A DNA stretch of 19,313 nt from an uncultured Prevotella sp. (GCA_938028745.1 CALIZL010000066.1:1-19313); one strand, 5' to 3'. Positions 6,039-14,941 are shown, counted from the stretch's first letter. The notes: generated by a model from the letters alone, not told the origin. Program-made: numbers and translations.

Positions 6039-7643
6039 CTATTTGGTTGTGCTCACGCTGAGGTTGCTCACGTTCACTTCGCCGCCATAGCTGTTGATGC
6101 TCCAACAGTTTTTGGCCATATTATAGATGCGGTTGGTGTAGCAACACACGTCGTTGACGTACATCACCAGCACGCTGTTGTCGGTGTAGATCGTTACGTT
6201 ATAGGTGTTGTCGGCGGGTCGGGCAAACACATAGCCGTCTATTCCCTCAACAAAGCCCTTACCCTTCGGTCCTTCTTCCTCGAAGTTCACCTTGCGTTTG
6301 TCGGCTCCTTCGGGGTTAACCACTAGGGTGTACCACTTTTCCGAGTCGCTGCCGCGAACAAGCGAGATGCCGAACTTATCGGTGTTGGCGGCCGTTTTTA
6401 CGGTGAAACTGATGCGATTTGCCTGCCCCAGTCGGGCGAATAGTGCCCAAGCCTCACCTTGCAGTTTAAGGTTGGTGCCGTTTTGCGTTACGCCTTGCGC
6501 GCTTTGTGCCATCAGTTTGGGGGCGGCGTTTTGGCTAAACTGCGTGCTAATGGCAGGCACTTCGCCGAGCGTTAGCGTGCCGTCGGCATGCTGCATCAGG
6601 CGATGCGCCACCAAATTGCCTGCCCATTCGGGTTCGTGGGGATAGGCTCCAACATCCGTATTGTTGTTTCCAGGACGCGTAGGACACCATCCCCAAATGT
6701 AGCGGTTGGTGCCGTCGCTAGCCGTTTTGCCTGCATAGAAACCGCGACTGTCGAGAAATCCCTCGTGGTTGTCGGGCCATTTGCCTGCGTCGTTGGCCGT
6801 TGCTGCCTTCAATTCGTCGATGGTACGACCCTTGAAGTATTGCACGCGACGCACGGCAGCATGCTTTTCGCTGTACACCAAGTACCACCAATCGCCCATT
6901 TTGAAGAGGTCGGGACACTCGTAAAAGCGATCCCACATCATGGTCATAAACACTCCGACGTGTTTCCACGCCTTTAAATCGGCCGAAGAAAACTCTGCCA
7001 GCACGCCCTTACCATCCTTATAGGTGGCCACGAGCATGCGATAGCCGCTGCCATCTTCGGCCTTATAGACGTAAGGGTCGCGAAAATCGTTGGCACTATA
7101 ACCATAGTCGTTGCCCCGAATGACGAACGTTTGGCTCTTGGTCCACGTCTTAAAGTCGGGCGAAGTGGCCACCATCACCACCTGTGCATTGTCGCCTTGG
7201 CGTGGCTGATGCTTGTTGCCGGTGTAGAAGGTGTAGTAAGTGTGCTGCGTTTCGTCGTAGATGGTAGAACCCGTGCCCAGTGCCGCATCTTGTTCGGCAG
7301 CCCCTCCGCAGGGTATCAGTTCGCCTAACGAAGTGTAGTTCGCTGCATCTTTGGTGCTGACAGCCCAAATGGGATGGTAGGTAGCAGCGGGGTTGGGACG
7401 ATAATCTTGCAGGTAAAGCACCTTAAAATCTTTTGCCACGGGGTCGAAGAAGGGCATGGGGTCGCCCACGAACCCTGCAAACGGCTTGTAATAGGTGTCT
7501 TGTTTCTTGTCGTCGGCTGTTTGGAAGAAGGTTGTTGTTCCCTGCCAGTCGCGCTCTTCAACTGCGGGCGCGTCGCTTTCGCAGCTTGCTAGCGGTGTGG
7601 CTAGCAAGGCAAACGAGGCGATGATATATGCTGTTTTGTTCAT
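6039..7643 (-). CDS. GH32 lipoprotein, probable surface endo-fructanase (endo-levanase type)
   Basis: The 534-residue protein has a lipoprotein signal peptide with lipobox LASC and lipidated Cys21, so it is membrane-anchored and probably outside the cell. The catalytic set is present but diverged from classical invertases: FVGDPMPF replaces WMNDPNG and gives the nucleophile Asp61, DFRDP (186-190) gives the stabiliser Asp189, and ECPDLF (242-247) gives the acid/base Glu242. A C-terminal beta-sandwich follows from about residue 380. The diverged first motif and lipidation resemble, from memory, BT1760, the surface endo-levanase of B. thetaiotaomicron. The gene begins 11 nt after the binding-protein gene. 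Levan rather than inulin as substrate is inferred from this resemblance and from locus order. Confidence 0.88.
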   Translation of the reverse strand: MNKTAYIIASFALLATPLASCESDAPAVEERDWQGTTTFFQTADDKKQDTYYKPFAGFVGDPMPFFDPVAKDFKVLYLQDYRPNPAATYHPIWAVSTKDAANYTSLGELIPCGGAAEQDAALGTGSTIYDETQHTYYTFYTGNKHQPRQGDNAQVVMVATSPDFKTWTKSQTFVIRGNDYGYSANDFRDPYVYKAEDGSGYRMLVATYKDGKGVLAEFSSADLKAWKHVGVFMTMMWDRFYECPDLFKMGDWWYLVYSEKHAAVRRVQYFKGRTIDELKAATANDAGKWPDNHEGFLDSRGFYAGKTASDGTNRYIWGWCPTRPGNNNTDVGAYPHEPEWAGNLVAHRLMQHADGTLTLGEVPAISTQFSQNAAPKLMAQSAQGVTQNGTNLKLQGEAWALFARLGQANRISFTVKTAANTDKFGISLVRGSDSEKWYTLVVNPEGADKRKVNFEEEGPKGKGFVEGIDGYVFARPADNTYNVTIYTDNSVLVMYVNDVCCYTNRIYNMAKNCWSINSYGGEVNVSNLSVSTTK

Positions 7644-7654
7644 TGTTGCTGGGT

Positions 7655-9037
7655 TTATCGTTTAAGAAAGTTGATGGCGTTGCGCGTTAAAGTGGCTACA
7701 TTTTGGTGATAATGCGGCGTTACGGGGTCTATGCTGTACCAATCGTAGCAGCCCGAACCAATGCAGACGATGCCGCCTTTGGTGCCGTTGGCTGGGATTT
7801 CCCATGCCACGATGGCGCCATCGCCACCATATCCAAGGTCGCGCGCACCGGTTTTGTTGCGCCAAGTGTCGTAATCGGCATACCCACCCCAGTCTGCACC
7901 GATGTGCCATTGGGCAGTTGAGTTGGTGATGCGATAGCCTGCGTCGCAGGTAAACACGTCGTTGGGGGCGTCGTTCTTCATCACGAGGTTGCGGTAAAGC
8001 GCGTTATCGGTGTGTCCGCGCATGGAGAAGCTCCACGGCGAGCCTACCGTTTCGGCCTCAGTTTCTTTCTGTCCCCAGCAGTTATTGGGCACAGCATCGT
8101 TCTTCATCGCACCGATGAAGGCCGGCATGTTGGTGGCATAGCGTGTAAAGAGGAACGAACCGCCTGCGTTGTAGTAGTCGCGTAGGGCTACCGATGCCTC
8201 TACTGCGGCAGGTGCAGCTTTCTCGAAGGCCTCTTTTCCATCCACTCCGCCGTCCTTATGGTAGTGCCACCATATCACCTTGCAGGCACTTAGGTCTATG
8301 CTTCCGTTCTTAATGTCGGCGAACGAGGCGTAAAGCGAGTTGGGTACGTTGGCCAACATCCAGCGACAAGCCGTTAGCTCTTCGATGTTTAGTTGGTCCA
8401 TGCTCTGTGCTAAGCCCACGAACACCACTTCGGGCTTGCCTATCTTCGTAACGGTTACGGTGTAGGTGGTGGTAGCGGTGTTGTTGGTGACGGTTATTTG
8501 CAAAGGTTTGGCAAAGCTAGTGGCCACTCCGCTGACGATAGAGGCTGTGGCGTTGTCGCTCAAAGTGAATGTGGGAACGAGCGAAGAGAGGTTGAGTGCC
8601 TCGGGAACATAAACCGAAATGGTTCTTGCCCCTTCGTCTATGATGCCCGTATACAGGTCGTTTATCTTGAAACTAGTTATCTTTGCCTCGTCGCGGCGCA
8701 CGCTGATGGTCCAGTCTTCGTACACGTCTGCGTTACGCACACGCATCGTTCGGGGCGTGGTAAAGTCCAGATGGTCGCCCTGTTTGATGTTGGCCGTTGC
8801 GCCTGCGCTAAGTTGCAGGGTGGTAAGTTCCATGTTCCTAACGTCATATCCTTGTGGAACACGCACGGTAATGCTGCGTGTTGGTAGGTCGGTTGTGCCT
8901 TCGTATTTGTCTAATGCAATGGCTTGCACGTTGCAGTCGCCACCTAGTTGCAGGTCGCTAACGTTGCTTTCGCTGCACGCCGTTATGGCAACGAGCGTGG
9001 CAAAGGCCATCACAATTTGGGTTATCAGGGTTTTCAT
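7655..9037 (-). CDS. surface fructan-binding lipoprotein with DUF4960-type C-terminal domain
   Basis: The 460-residue protein has a lipoprotein signal peptide (lipobox ITAC, Cys21). Two Ig-like beta domains follow, about 30-115 and 118-198; the second ends in TTTYTVTVTKIGKPEV. The C-terminal domain (about 200-460) is rich in exposed-type aromatics (WWHYHKDGG, AQWHIGADWGGY, GCYDWYS), as expected for carbohydrate binding. I assign it to the DUF4960 group from memory; BT1761 of the levan locus is of this kind. No catalytic motif is visible. Only 2 nt separate it from the susD stop codon and 11 nt from the next gene, so it is in the same operon. Its probable job is to hold polymer next to the surface endo-enzyme and SusC/SusD. 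Confidence 0.83.
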   Translation of the reverse strand: MKTLITQIVMAFATLVAITACSESNVSDLQLGGDCNVQAIALDKYEGTTDLPTRSITVRVPQGYDVRNMELTTLQLSAGATANIKQGDHLDFTTPRTMRVRNADVYEDWTISVRRDEAKITSFKINDLYTGIIDEGARTISVYVPEALNLSSLVPTFTLSDNATASIVSGVATSFAKPLQITVTNNTATTTYTVTVTKIGKPEVVFVGLAQSMDQLNIEELTACRWMLANVPNSLYASFADIKNGSIDLSACKVIWWHYHKDGGVDGKEAFEKAAPAAVEASVALRDYYNAGGSFLFTRYATNMPAFIGAMKNDAVPNNCWGQKETEAETVGSPWSFSMRGHTDNALYRNLVMKNDAPNDVFTCDAGYRITNSTAQWHIGADWGGYADYDTWRNKTGARDLGYGGDGAIVAWEIPANGTKGGIVCIGSGCYDWYSIDPVTPHYHQNVATLTRNAINFLKR

Positions 9038-9039
9038 CG

Positions 9040-10770
9040 TTACCAGTCTCCTATGTTTTGTTTGTAATTTCCTTTCGATGCGGCCACCTGTGCATGGGGA
9101 ATGGGCAGGTATTCGTTCTTGTTGGCGGTGAAGTGAGCACCGTTATATATGGCGCAATCGTTGGCCTCTTCGGCATAATACTTGTTTATCACGCTGGCAG
9201 CCTCGCCCCAACGCACAAGGTCGAAGAAACGTTCGCTCTCCATTCCCATTTCCAATCGGCGTTCCATCTTCACGATTTTTAGTGTTTGGGCTTGGTTGTA
9301 GCTGCCTGTGTATTGGCCTACGTTGAGCCTAACGCCATATTGCGACTCGTAGTTGGCTATGGCTGCGGTGCTTTGTTTGGCCCTTCTGCGCAGCTGGTTA
9401 ACCAGTGCCAGTGCCTCTTGCAGATGACTTCCGCCTAGCTGTGCCAAGGCCTCAGCACGTTCGAGCAGCACGTCGGCATAGCGGAACACGATGCGGTTCA
9501 TGGGCGTTCCCCACCACGAACCTTTAATAAGGTATCCGCTTTTGGGGTCGACGTTTTGCTTTAAGGTTACGTAATAGCCGTAAAGACCGTTCGAACGACT
9601 CCATGTTGCAGAGCGGTCCATCATGAAATCGCGGTTAAACTCGTAGGGCAAGCCGGGCATGCCCACGGTGAGGAACAGGCGTGGGTCGGCATAATCGCGG
9701 CTCTTGTCGTAGTCGGCCTTGTTAAAGTCGTCTATTCGGGGCAGACCCGCATTGTCTGTGCGATAGGCGTTTACGAGGTTTTGACTGGGCTTATAGAAGT
9801 CGCAGCCGCCATCGGTAACGCCTGGAATGTTGGGCACAATCAGTCCGTAGCTCCAATTGAGGTTGCCGTATGTTGTTCCGTCGTTCATCGAATACTGCAT
9901 GGCCCAAATGCTTTCGGGCCCGTTTTCGTACTGCGTTTCGGGTCTGAAGTTGTTGTGGAAGTCGGTTTCCAATGCAAATCCGCCGGCAGCATAGATGTCG
10001 GGGGCGGTGTATTGCACCACCTTTTGCAGGTCTTCGGCAGAGATAGAGGTCACTTCGTTGCTGTTTTCGTTGTCTTGACGATAGGCCTTGTACAGGTAGA
10101 CCTTAGCCAAGAAAGCGGCGGCAGCGGCTTTCGAGGGCCTACCCACTTCTGTTTGGCGTGCGGGCAGCACGTTGTAGGCCTCTTCTAGGTCTTTGGCAAT
10201 GAGTGCCCAACCCTCGTCGTTGCTGTATTGGCGGTTCGAAAGGTTGTTGTATTGTTCGCTCGTCAGACTTGGATCTACTACAAAGGGGATGAATTTGTAT
10301 AGCCTTTTGAGCAAGAAATGACCGTAGGCGCGTAGAAATTTCATTTCGGCCAGGCGCTGTTCTTTCAGCGGATAGTTGGCCGCATCGGTTTGTTGCAGCA
10401 GCTCGATGGCGGTATTTACGCGCGAAATGCCGTTGTACAGACGTTGCCACATGTCGCTGATGTTCCAGTTAGTGGTAAGTATGCCTTGCGACACTTCCAG
10501 TTGGTGGAACACATCGCCGTCGCTCGTGCCGTTTCCGCCCTTATAGGCATCGTCGGAACGTACGTCGAAGTTCCACATCGAGAACGAAGAGTTGATGTCT
10601 TCGGCCGAAATCCAGATGGCATAGGCCGATATAACCAGCTTGTCCACATAGCGGGCGTCTTTCACTTGGTCGTTGTTTAGCGTGCCCTGTGGTTTTTGTT
10701 CGCCCAAAAAGTCGCTGCAACTGGATGCCAGCATGGCGCAAAGGGCTAATATGATGGTTGCTTTTTTCAT
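9040..10770 (-). CDS. susD-like: SusD-like outer-membrane fructan-binding lipoprotein
   Basis: The 576-residue protein has a lipoprotein signal peptide (lipobox ASSC, Cys18) followed by SDFL, the usual start of mature SusD proteins. TPR-like helices carry family hallmarks: EMKFLRAYGHFLLKRLY (142-158) and GRPSKAAAAAFLAKVYLY (210-227). Late in the sequence come the typical ADVLLERAEAL, ERRLEMGMESERFFDLVRWGE and a C-terminus ending KQNIGDW. SusD caps the SusC channel and delivers oligosaccharides. The gene starts 13 nt after susC and overlaps nothing. From memory it takes the place of BT1762. Ligand assignment to fructan rests on the adjacent GH32 genes. Confidence 0.95.
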   Translation of the reverse strand: MKKATIILALCAMLASSCSDFLGEQKPQGTLNNDQVKDARYVDKLVISAYAIWISAEDINSSFSMWNFDVRSDDAYKGGNGTSDGDVFHQLEVSQGILTTNWNISDMWQRLYNGISRVNTAIELLQQTDAANYPLKEQRLAEMKFLRAYGHFLLKRLYKFIPFVVDPSLTSEQYNNLSNRQYSNDEGWALIAKDLEEAYNVLPARQTEVGRPSKAAAAAFLAKVYLYKAYRQDNENSNEVTSISAEDLQKVVQYTAPDIYAAGGFALETDFHNNFRPETQYENGPESIWAMQYSMNDGTTYGNLNWSYGLIVPNIPGVTDGGCDFYKPSQNLVNAYRTDNAGLPRIDDFNKADYDKSRDYADPRLFLTVGMPGLPYEFNRDFMMDRSATWSRSNGLYGYYVTLKQNVDPKSGYLIKGSWWGTPMNRIVFRYADVLLERAEALAQLGGSHLQEALALVNQLRRRAKQSTAAIANYESQYGVRLNVGQYTGSYNQAQTLKIVKMERRLEMGMESERFFDLVRWGEAASVINKYYAEEANDCAIYNGAHFTANKNEYLPIPHAQVAASKGNYKQNIGDW

Positions 10771-10783
10771 TGTGATTGAACGT

Positions 10784-13700
10784 TTAGAAGGTGACGTTTA
10801 GTCCGAAAGTGAGGTTCAAGGGGATGGGATAACCAAAGTTGGGGTTCTCCGAATCAACGCCCGTAAAGCTGCTGCTCTTGATGGTGAGCAGGTTTTGCGC
10901 GCTTACATAAAGGCGCAGGCGTTCCATCATGAGTTTCTTAACCATGGCCTGTGGCAGGTTGTAGCCTAGCTGTATGGTGCGCAATTTGAGGTACGAACCA
11001 TTCTCAACCCAGTAGCTCGACACGCGTTTCTCGTTGGCGTTGTCGGATAACGACAGGGCGGGGATGTCGCTTGAGGGGTTGGATGCGCTCCATGCGCCCA
11101 GCAAACGGCGGCCTTTGTTTAGGAAACCAATGTTAAGGCCAGCCCAAAGGTCGGTTTCTTTCTTCAAGTCTGAGATGATGTCTACACCCTGAACGCCCTG
11201 CCAAAACATGGTAAGGTCTAGGCCTTTGTACTCTAAGTAGATGTTAAGGCCATAGCTAAATTTGGGCACGGGCGAGTAAATCCACGTTTGGTCGGCCTCG
11301 GTAATTTTGTTGTCGCCGTCTAAGTCGCGGTATCTAATGCGGCCAGGAGCTGCACCTTGCTGTTGCGCATGGTTGTCTACCTCGGCCTGACTCTTAAAAA
11401 TGCCGTCGGCCACATAGCCCACTTGCGCGCCCATAGGATGCCCAATGACGCTCTTCACGCCGTTTCCGCCGAACGTTCCGTTAGCTGCCACGGTTTCTGG
11501 AAGCTTAGTTATCTTGTTGCGATAGGTCGATAGGTTGGCGGCCAGGTCGTATTTAAGGCCAAAAGCGGTGGTGTTGCGATAGCCTAAGTTCAGTTCCACG
11601 CCGCGGTTTTCCATCTCTCCGGCGTTAATCCATTGCGTGCTGCCTTCGCCCATGGCGGCAATGCCGACCATTTGCACAAGTATGTCGCGCGTTTTTTTAT
11701 AGTACCAGTCTACACTTCCGTAGAGTGTGGCGTTGAAGAACGAGAAGTCGGCACCCAGGTTGGTTTGCGTGGTGGTTTCCCATTTAATGTTGTCGTTGCC
11801 TATTTGGTCGCGCTTAAAGCCCGATTCGAGTGTGCGACCGCCGTTGGTGCCTGCAATGTCGTAGGATGTGCCATAGCTTTGACCGCCGTTTTCGTTCACG
11901 CCGTAGTTGCTAACATACACGGTGTAGCGTGCGATGTTGGATATTTCTTGGTTACCCGTTTGTCCCCACGAGGCACGCAGTTTCAGATCGTCTATCCACG
12001 AGGCACGATTGAGAAATCGTTCGCGGTTGATACGCCAACCAAGCGATAGTGCGGGGAAGGTGGCGTAGCGGTTGTTCTTGCCGAAACGCGATGAACCGTC
12101 GTGGCGAAGGGTGAGCGATGCCATATAGCGGTCATCGTAATTATAGTTGAGTTTGCCAAAGAACGACACCAGCGAGTAACCCGAACCGCCGCCACGACTT
12201 TGTGCTGTGCCCACGCCTGCACTTGGCCACATGTAATCGGGCGAGAGAATGAGGAATCCTTCCTTATAAGCTGAGAAGTAAACGTCGTCTTGGCGATTAA
12301 GCTCCATACCTGCCATGCCGTCGGCACGGTGCTTGCCGCTCTCCACGTTGTAGGTAGCCACGGCGTTCCACATCCATTTTGTCCAGTGTTCTTGTTTGGG
12401 TTCAACGGCGTTGGTGTTCTTAGCCACGTTGCCTTCGGTAACGGGATAGGTGAAGAAACGTTGCATCTTTTGACTGTAATCCAAACCGAACGTGGAACGC
12501 AGGTTGAAGTTTTTGAAGGGGTTTAGGTTGATGTAGGCGTCGCCGAACATGCGCCAGTAGGTGTAGCGGTTGTCTTTGTTGCGCTCTAACACGGCTACGG
12601 GGTTGTAGCGATCGGGATAACCGCCCACAGGTCCGCCCCAATTACCATCTGTTGTACGCACAGGTAGCGAGGGGTTGAACTGCAAAACGTTGGAGAGGAA
12701 ACCGCCAGGAGCCTGCACTTCTGATGTACGGTTGAGCGTGAAATGCTCGCCAACGGTAAGTAATTTGCCGATAAGCTTATATTCGGTGTTCATTCGGGCC
12801 GAGAAACGGTTGAAGTCGCTTTGCTTGATAATGCCCTGATTGTTGTAATATCCCAAAGAGAAATACGAACTGCCTTTCTCTGAACCGTTGCTCACTGCCA
12901 CGTTATATTGCTGCACAAAACCCGTGCGCGTGGTTTCGTTAAACCAGTCGGTGTCTGCCGCAGGTGTTTTTCCTGCTGCATCAAGGTATTTCTTCATGCT
13001 CATTCCCTGCAATGTGGGTAGGCCTTGCGCATCGTATCCCCAATTGAAATGATAGCCCAAACCATTGGTGTTGGGGTCCATGCCATCGTTAACGTAGGCT
13101 TGCCACATCACCTGCCCATACTCCTTGGCGTTAAGCACATCGAGCTTATGCACGTAAGTGGCGGCCGATATGGATGCATCTAGGTCTACACGGATACGTC
13201 CGCTCTTGCCTCGCTTGGTGGTGATGATGATTACGCCATTGGCTGCACGACTTCCGTAGATGCTGGCCGATGCTGCATCTTTAAGCACCTGTATGCTTTC
13301 GATGTCGTTTCCGTTCAGTTCGTGCATGCCCGCCTTCGTGGGAACACCATCTATAATATATAGTGGGTCGTTGTCGTTAAGCGTACCCACACCGCGAATA
13401 CGCACCGTGGCTTGTCCCGAAGGTGCACCGTCGGCGGCGATGTTCATGCCCGGAACGCGCCCTTGCAAGGCTTTGATGGGGTTGTTTTCGTTTTGTTTGG
13501 CCAGGTCGTCTATGTTAACCACCGACACGGCACCCGTTAAGTCGGCCTTGCGTTGGGTGGTATAACCTGTCACCACCACTTCGTTCAGGCTCTTAGCGTT
13601 TTCTTCCAATGCGATGTTCATGCTTGGCGTGGCCTTCACTTCAATGGTTTTAAACCCCAAGTAGGATATAACCAGCGTTGCCCCGCTGTTCACTTCGAGT

Positions 13701-13888
13701 TTAAAATTGCCGTCGATGTCGGTGACAGTTCCGCGTGTGGTTCCTTTCTCCACAACGGATGCGCCCGTGATGGGTTCGCCGTCGGTGGCCGAAGTAACCT
13801 TTCCACTAACGTTTACGCCTTGCGCGTGGGCAAGGGCGCATACGAAAATAGCCATCGCGATGATAAGAAGAGTTCGTAGCTGCTTCAT
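10784..13888 (-). CDS. susC-like: SusC-like TonB-dependent fructo-oligosaccharide transporter
   Basis: The 1034-residue protein has a cleavable signal peptide (about 1-22, AHA cut before Q23). Residues 26-95 form a carboxypeptidase-regulatory-like domain (VSGKVTSATDGEPITGASV). NEVVVTGY (102-109) is the conserved TonB-box-like segment. The plug spans about 115-230 with ALQGRVPGMNI, VRIRGVGTLNDNDPLYIIDG and YGSRAANGVIIITTKRGK. The rest is a 22-strand barrel ending in aromatic LNVTF, the usual outer-membrane insertion signal. It imports oligosaccharides across the outer membrane using TonB energy. It is the first gene of the locus; a -7 element and a paired direct repeat lie 140-210 bp upstream. 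There is no anti-sigma (FecR-type) N-terminal extension, fitting control by a two-component or similar activator. Confidence 0.96.
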   Translation of the reverse strand: MKQLRTLLIIAMAIFVCALAHAQGVNVSGKVTSATDGEPITGASVVEKGTTRGTVTDIDGNFKLEVNSGATLVISYLGFKTIEVKATPSMNIALEENAKSLNEVVVTGYTTQRKADLTGAVSVVNIDDLAKQNENNPIKALQGRVPGMNIAADGAPSGQATVRIRGVGTLNDNDPLYIIDGVPTKAGMHELNGNDIESIQVLKDAASASIYGSRAANGVIIITTKRGKSGRIRVDLDASISAATYVHKLDVLNAKEYGQVMWQAYVNDGMDPNTNGLGYHFNWGYDAQGLPTLQGMSMKKYLDAAGKTPAADTDWFNETTRTGFVQQYNVAVSNGSEKGSSYFSLGYYNNQGIIKQSDFNRFSARMNTEYKLIGKLLTVGEHFTLNRTSEVQAPGGFLSNVLQFNPSLPVRTTDGNWGGPVGGYPDRYNPVAVLERNKDNRYTYWRMFGDAYINLNPFKNFNLRSTFGLDYSQKMQRFFTYPVTEGNVAKNTNAVEPKQEHWTKWMWNAVATYNVESGKHRADGMAGMELNRQDDVYFSAYKEGFLILSPDYMWPSAGVGTAQSRGGGSGYSLVSFFGKLNYNYDDRYMASLTLRHDGSSRFGKNNRYATFPALSLGWRINRERFLNRASWIDDLKLRASWGQTGNQEISNIARYTVYVSNYGVNENGGQSYGTSYDIAGTNGGRTLESGFKRDQIGNDNIKWETTTQTNLGADFSFFNATLYGSVDWYYKKTRDILVQMVGIAAMGEGSTQWINAGEMENRGVELNLGYRNTTAFGLKYDLAANLSTYRNKITKLPETVAANGTFGGNGVKSVIGHPMGAQVGYVADGIFKSQAEVDNHAQQQGAAPGRIRYRDLDGDNKITEADQTWIYSPVPKFSYGLNIYLEYKGLDLTMFWQGVQGVDIISDLKKETDLWAGLNIGFLNKGRRLLGAWSASNPSSDIPALSLSDNANEKRVSSYWVENGSYLKLRTIQLGYNLPQAMVKKLMMERLRLYVSAQNLLTIKSSSFTGVDSENPNFGYPIPLNLTFGLNVTF

Positions 13889-14033
13889 TTCTTGTTGCGT
13901 AATTAGGTTTTGTAAATGTAGGATTGTTGCTTATAGGTGTGGGTCAGCGCGTCTGTTCATCGTCTGATGCGGCTCTGAAGAATAATTGATTTATGTCAAT
14001 TCCATTGCGCTTTCTCCCCATCTTCTGCGGTGG

Positions 14034-14041
14034 CAAATTTA
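14034..14041 (-). promoter_or_regulatory. -7 element of the susC promoter (candidate)
   Basis: On the minus strand the site reads TAAATTTG, a full match to TAnnTTTG. There is no TTTG at the usual -33 distance (nearest ATTG after 24 bp); promoters that depend on an activator often lack it. Transcription would start near 14027 and leave a leader of about 140 nt before the susC ATG. Confidence 0.5.
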
Positions 14042-14063
14042 GTGCAACCGCGTGTAAAAGGCA

Positions 14064-14099
14064 TGCAATAATCGTTCAAATGCTTGCAAAAATCGTTCA
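14064..14099 (-). promoter_or_regulatory. direct-repeat operator candidate upstream of susC
   Basis: TGCAATAATCGTTCA (14064-14078) and TGCAAAAATCGTTCA (14085-14099) match at 14 of 15 bases and start 21 bp apart, two helical turns. They lie 23 bp upstream of the -7 element on the susC strand. Two half-sites on one face next to a promoter lacking a -33 box is the expected layout for a dimeric activator such as the hybrid two-component regulators that control levan loci. No regulator gene is in the window, so the partner is unknown. Confidence 0.6.
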
Positions 14100-14133
14100 T
14101 GAAACATTTTTGTAAGAGAAAGAAACGTTTAAA

Positions 14134-14328
14134 GGTGAAAAGGTGAAAGGGTGAAAAGGTGAAAAGATGGCTGCGCCTTTAAAGGTGAAAGGGTGAAAAG
14201 GTGAAAGGGTGAAAAGGTGAAAAGGTGAAAAGATGGCTGCGCCTTTAAAGGTGAAAAGGCTTATTAAAGGTGAAAAGGTGAAAAGGTGAAAGGGTGAAAA
14301 GGTGAAAAGGTGAAAAGATGGCTGCGCC
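14134..14328. repeat. 8-bp GGTGAAAA array in three blocks
   Basis: GGTGAAAA or GGTGAAAG is repeated in register at 14134-14165, 14184-14231, 14250-14257 and 14269-14316. Each block ends with GATGGCTGCGCC (14166, 14232 and 14317), and the first two of these continue into TTTAAA. An 11-bp interruption at 14258-14268 breaks the third block. The array lies upstream of the susC operator. Open frames across it arise from the repeats and are not genes. Confidence 0.93.
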
Positions 14329-14365
14329 CCACCGATGAACTAGCAGGCCTAATGTAGCTAAATAA

Positions 14366-14504
14366 CTAGGATGCCTAGAAAGCCTAGAATAACTAGGAAA
14401 CCTAGAATAACTAGGAAACCTAGAATAACTAGGAAATCTAGAATAACTAGAAAACCTAGAATAACTAGAAAGCCTAGTATAACTAGAATACCTAGAAACC
14501 CTAG
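14366..14504. repeat. 9-bp array of CTAG, 16 copies in exact phase
   Basis: CTAG occurs at 14366, 14375, 14384 and every 9 bp onward to 14501 without one indel. The 5-bp linkers alternate roughly between GAATAA/GTATAA-type and GAAAC/GAAAG-type sequence, giving an 18-bp super-unit. CTAG is palindromic and is generally among the rarest tetranucleotides in bacterial genomes, so 16 in 139 bp in fixed phase is remarkable. Confidence 0.95.
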
Positions 14505-14543
14505 CCCACTTGCCAGCTAAATGTTCGCAACCTATAAACATGA

Positions 14544-14601
14544 CTATCCCCCAAAAGTCAACGTTGAACGCATGCGTTCAGCCATCGGCCCAGGGGGATA
14601 G
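14544..14601. promoter_or_regulatory. 58-bp element with two nested dyads on one centre
   Basis: The inner 16 bp TGAACGCATGCGTTCA (14565-14580) is a perfect palindrome. The outer arms CTATCCCCC (14544-14552) and GGGGGATAG (14593-14601) are perfect reverse complements. The two flanks between them are each 12 bp, so inner and outer dyads share the same centre, 14572/14573. It could be a protein binding site for two dimers or a structured RNA. The inner half CGTTCA is also in the direct repeat upstream of susC. Confidence 0.6.
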
Positions 14602-14798
14602 ACGGGGTGTTTTCAAAGAGATTGATTGTCTAATTGTTGTAGTGCGAGTGTAAAATGGAAGGAATGCGAACAAGCAATCAAACAACCACCCATCGCCCCC
14701 GCTAGTTTAATGATACAACCTTCATCTCTGAAATGCTATGCAAAAGTAATGATTTGTTCAAAAACGTACAATAAATACTCTAAAAAACACTTTTTATG

Positions 14799-14832
14799 GC
14801 CTTATTTATTGATATAGATTATAAAATAAGGC
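14799..14832. terminator. AT-rich hairpin followed by TGTTTT
   Basis: GCCTTATTT (14799-14807) and AAATAAGGC (14824-14832) are perfect reverse complements with a 16-nt loop; TGTTTT follows on the plus strand. It resembles a weak intrinsic terminator, but no plus-strand gene precedes it within the window. Confidence 0.3.
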
Positions 14833-14941
14833 TGTTTTCTGATGTTGTATCAGGGTTAGAGAGGGCTGTGCAGGGGTTAAATTATTGGGAGCTGTTATGC
14901 GAAAAAACGAGAAGGTTTAGATAAGGCAGGGGCTAGAAAAT

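Noticed and set aside
14245..14541. 98-codon minus-strand frame rich in Tyr-Ser-Arg-Phe repeats
   Set aside because: Its repeats are simply translations of the 8-bp and 9-bp arrays.
14741..14772. Minus-strand promoter TACTTTTG with ATTG after 20 bp
   Set aside because: The -7 box matches but the -33 box is poor and there is no gene for about 850 bp downstream other than susC, which has a nearer candidate.
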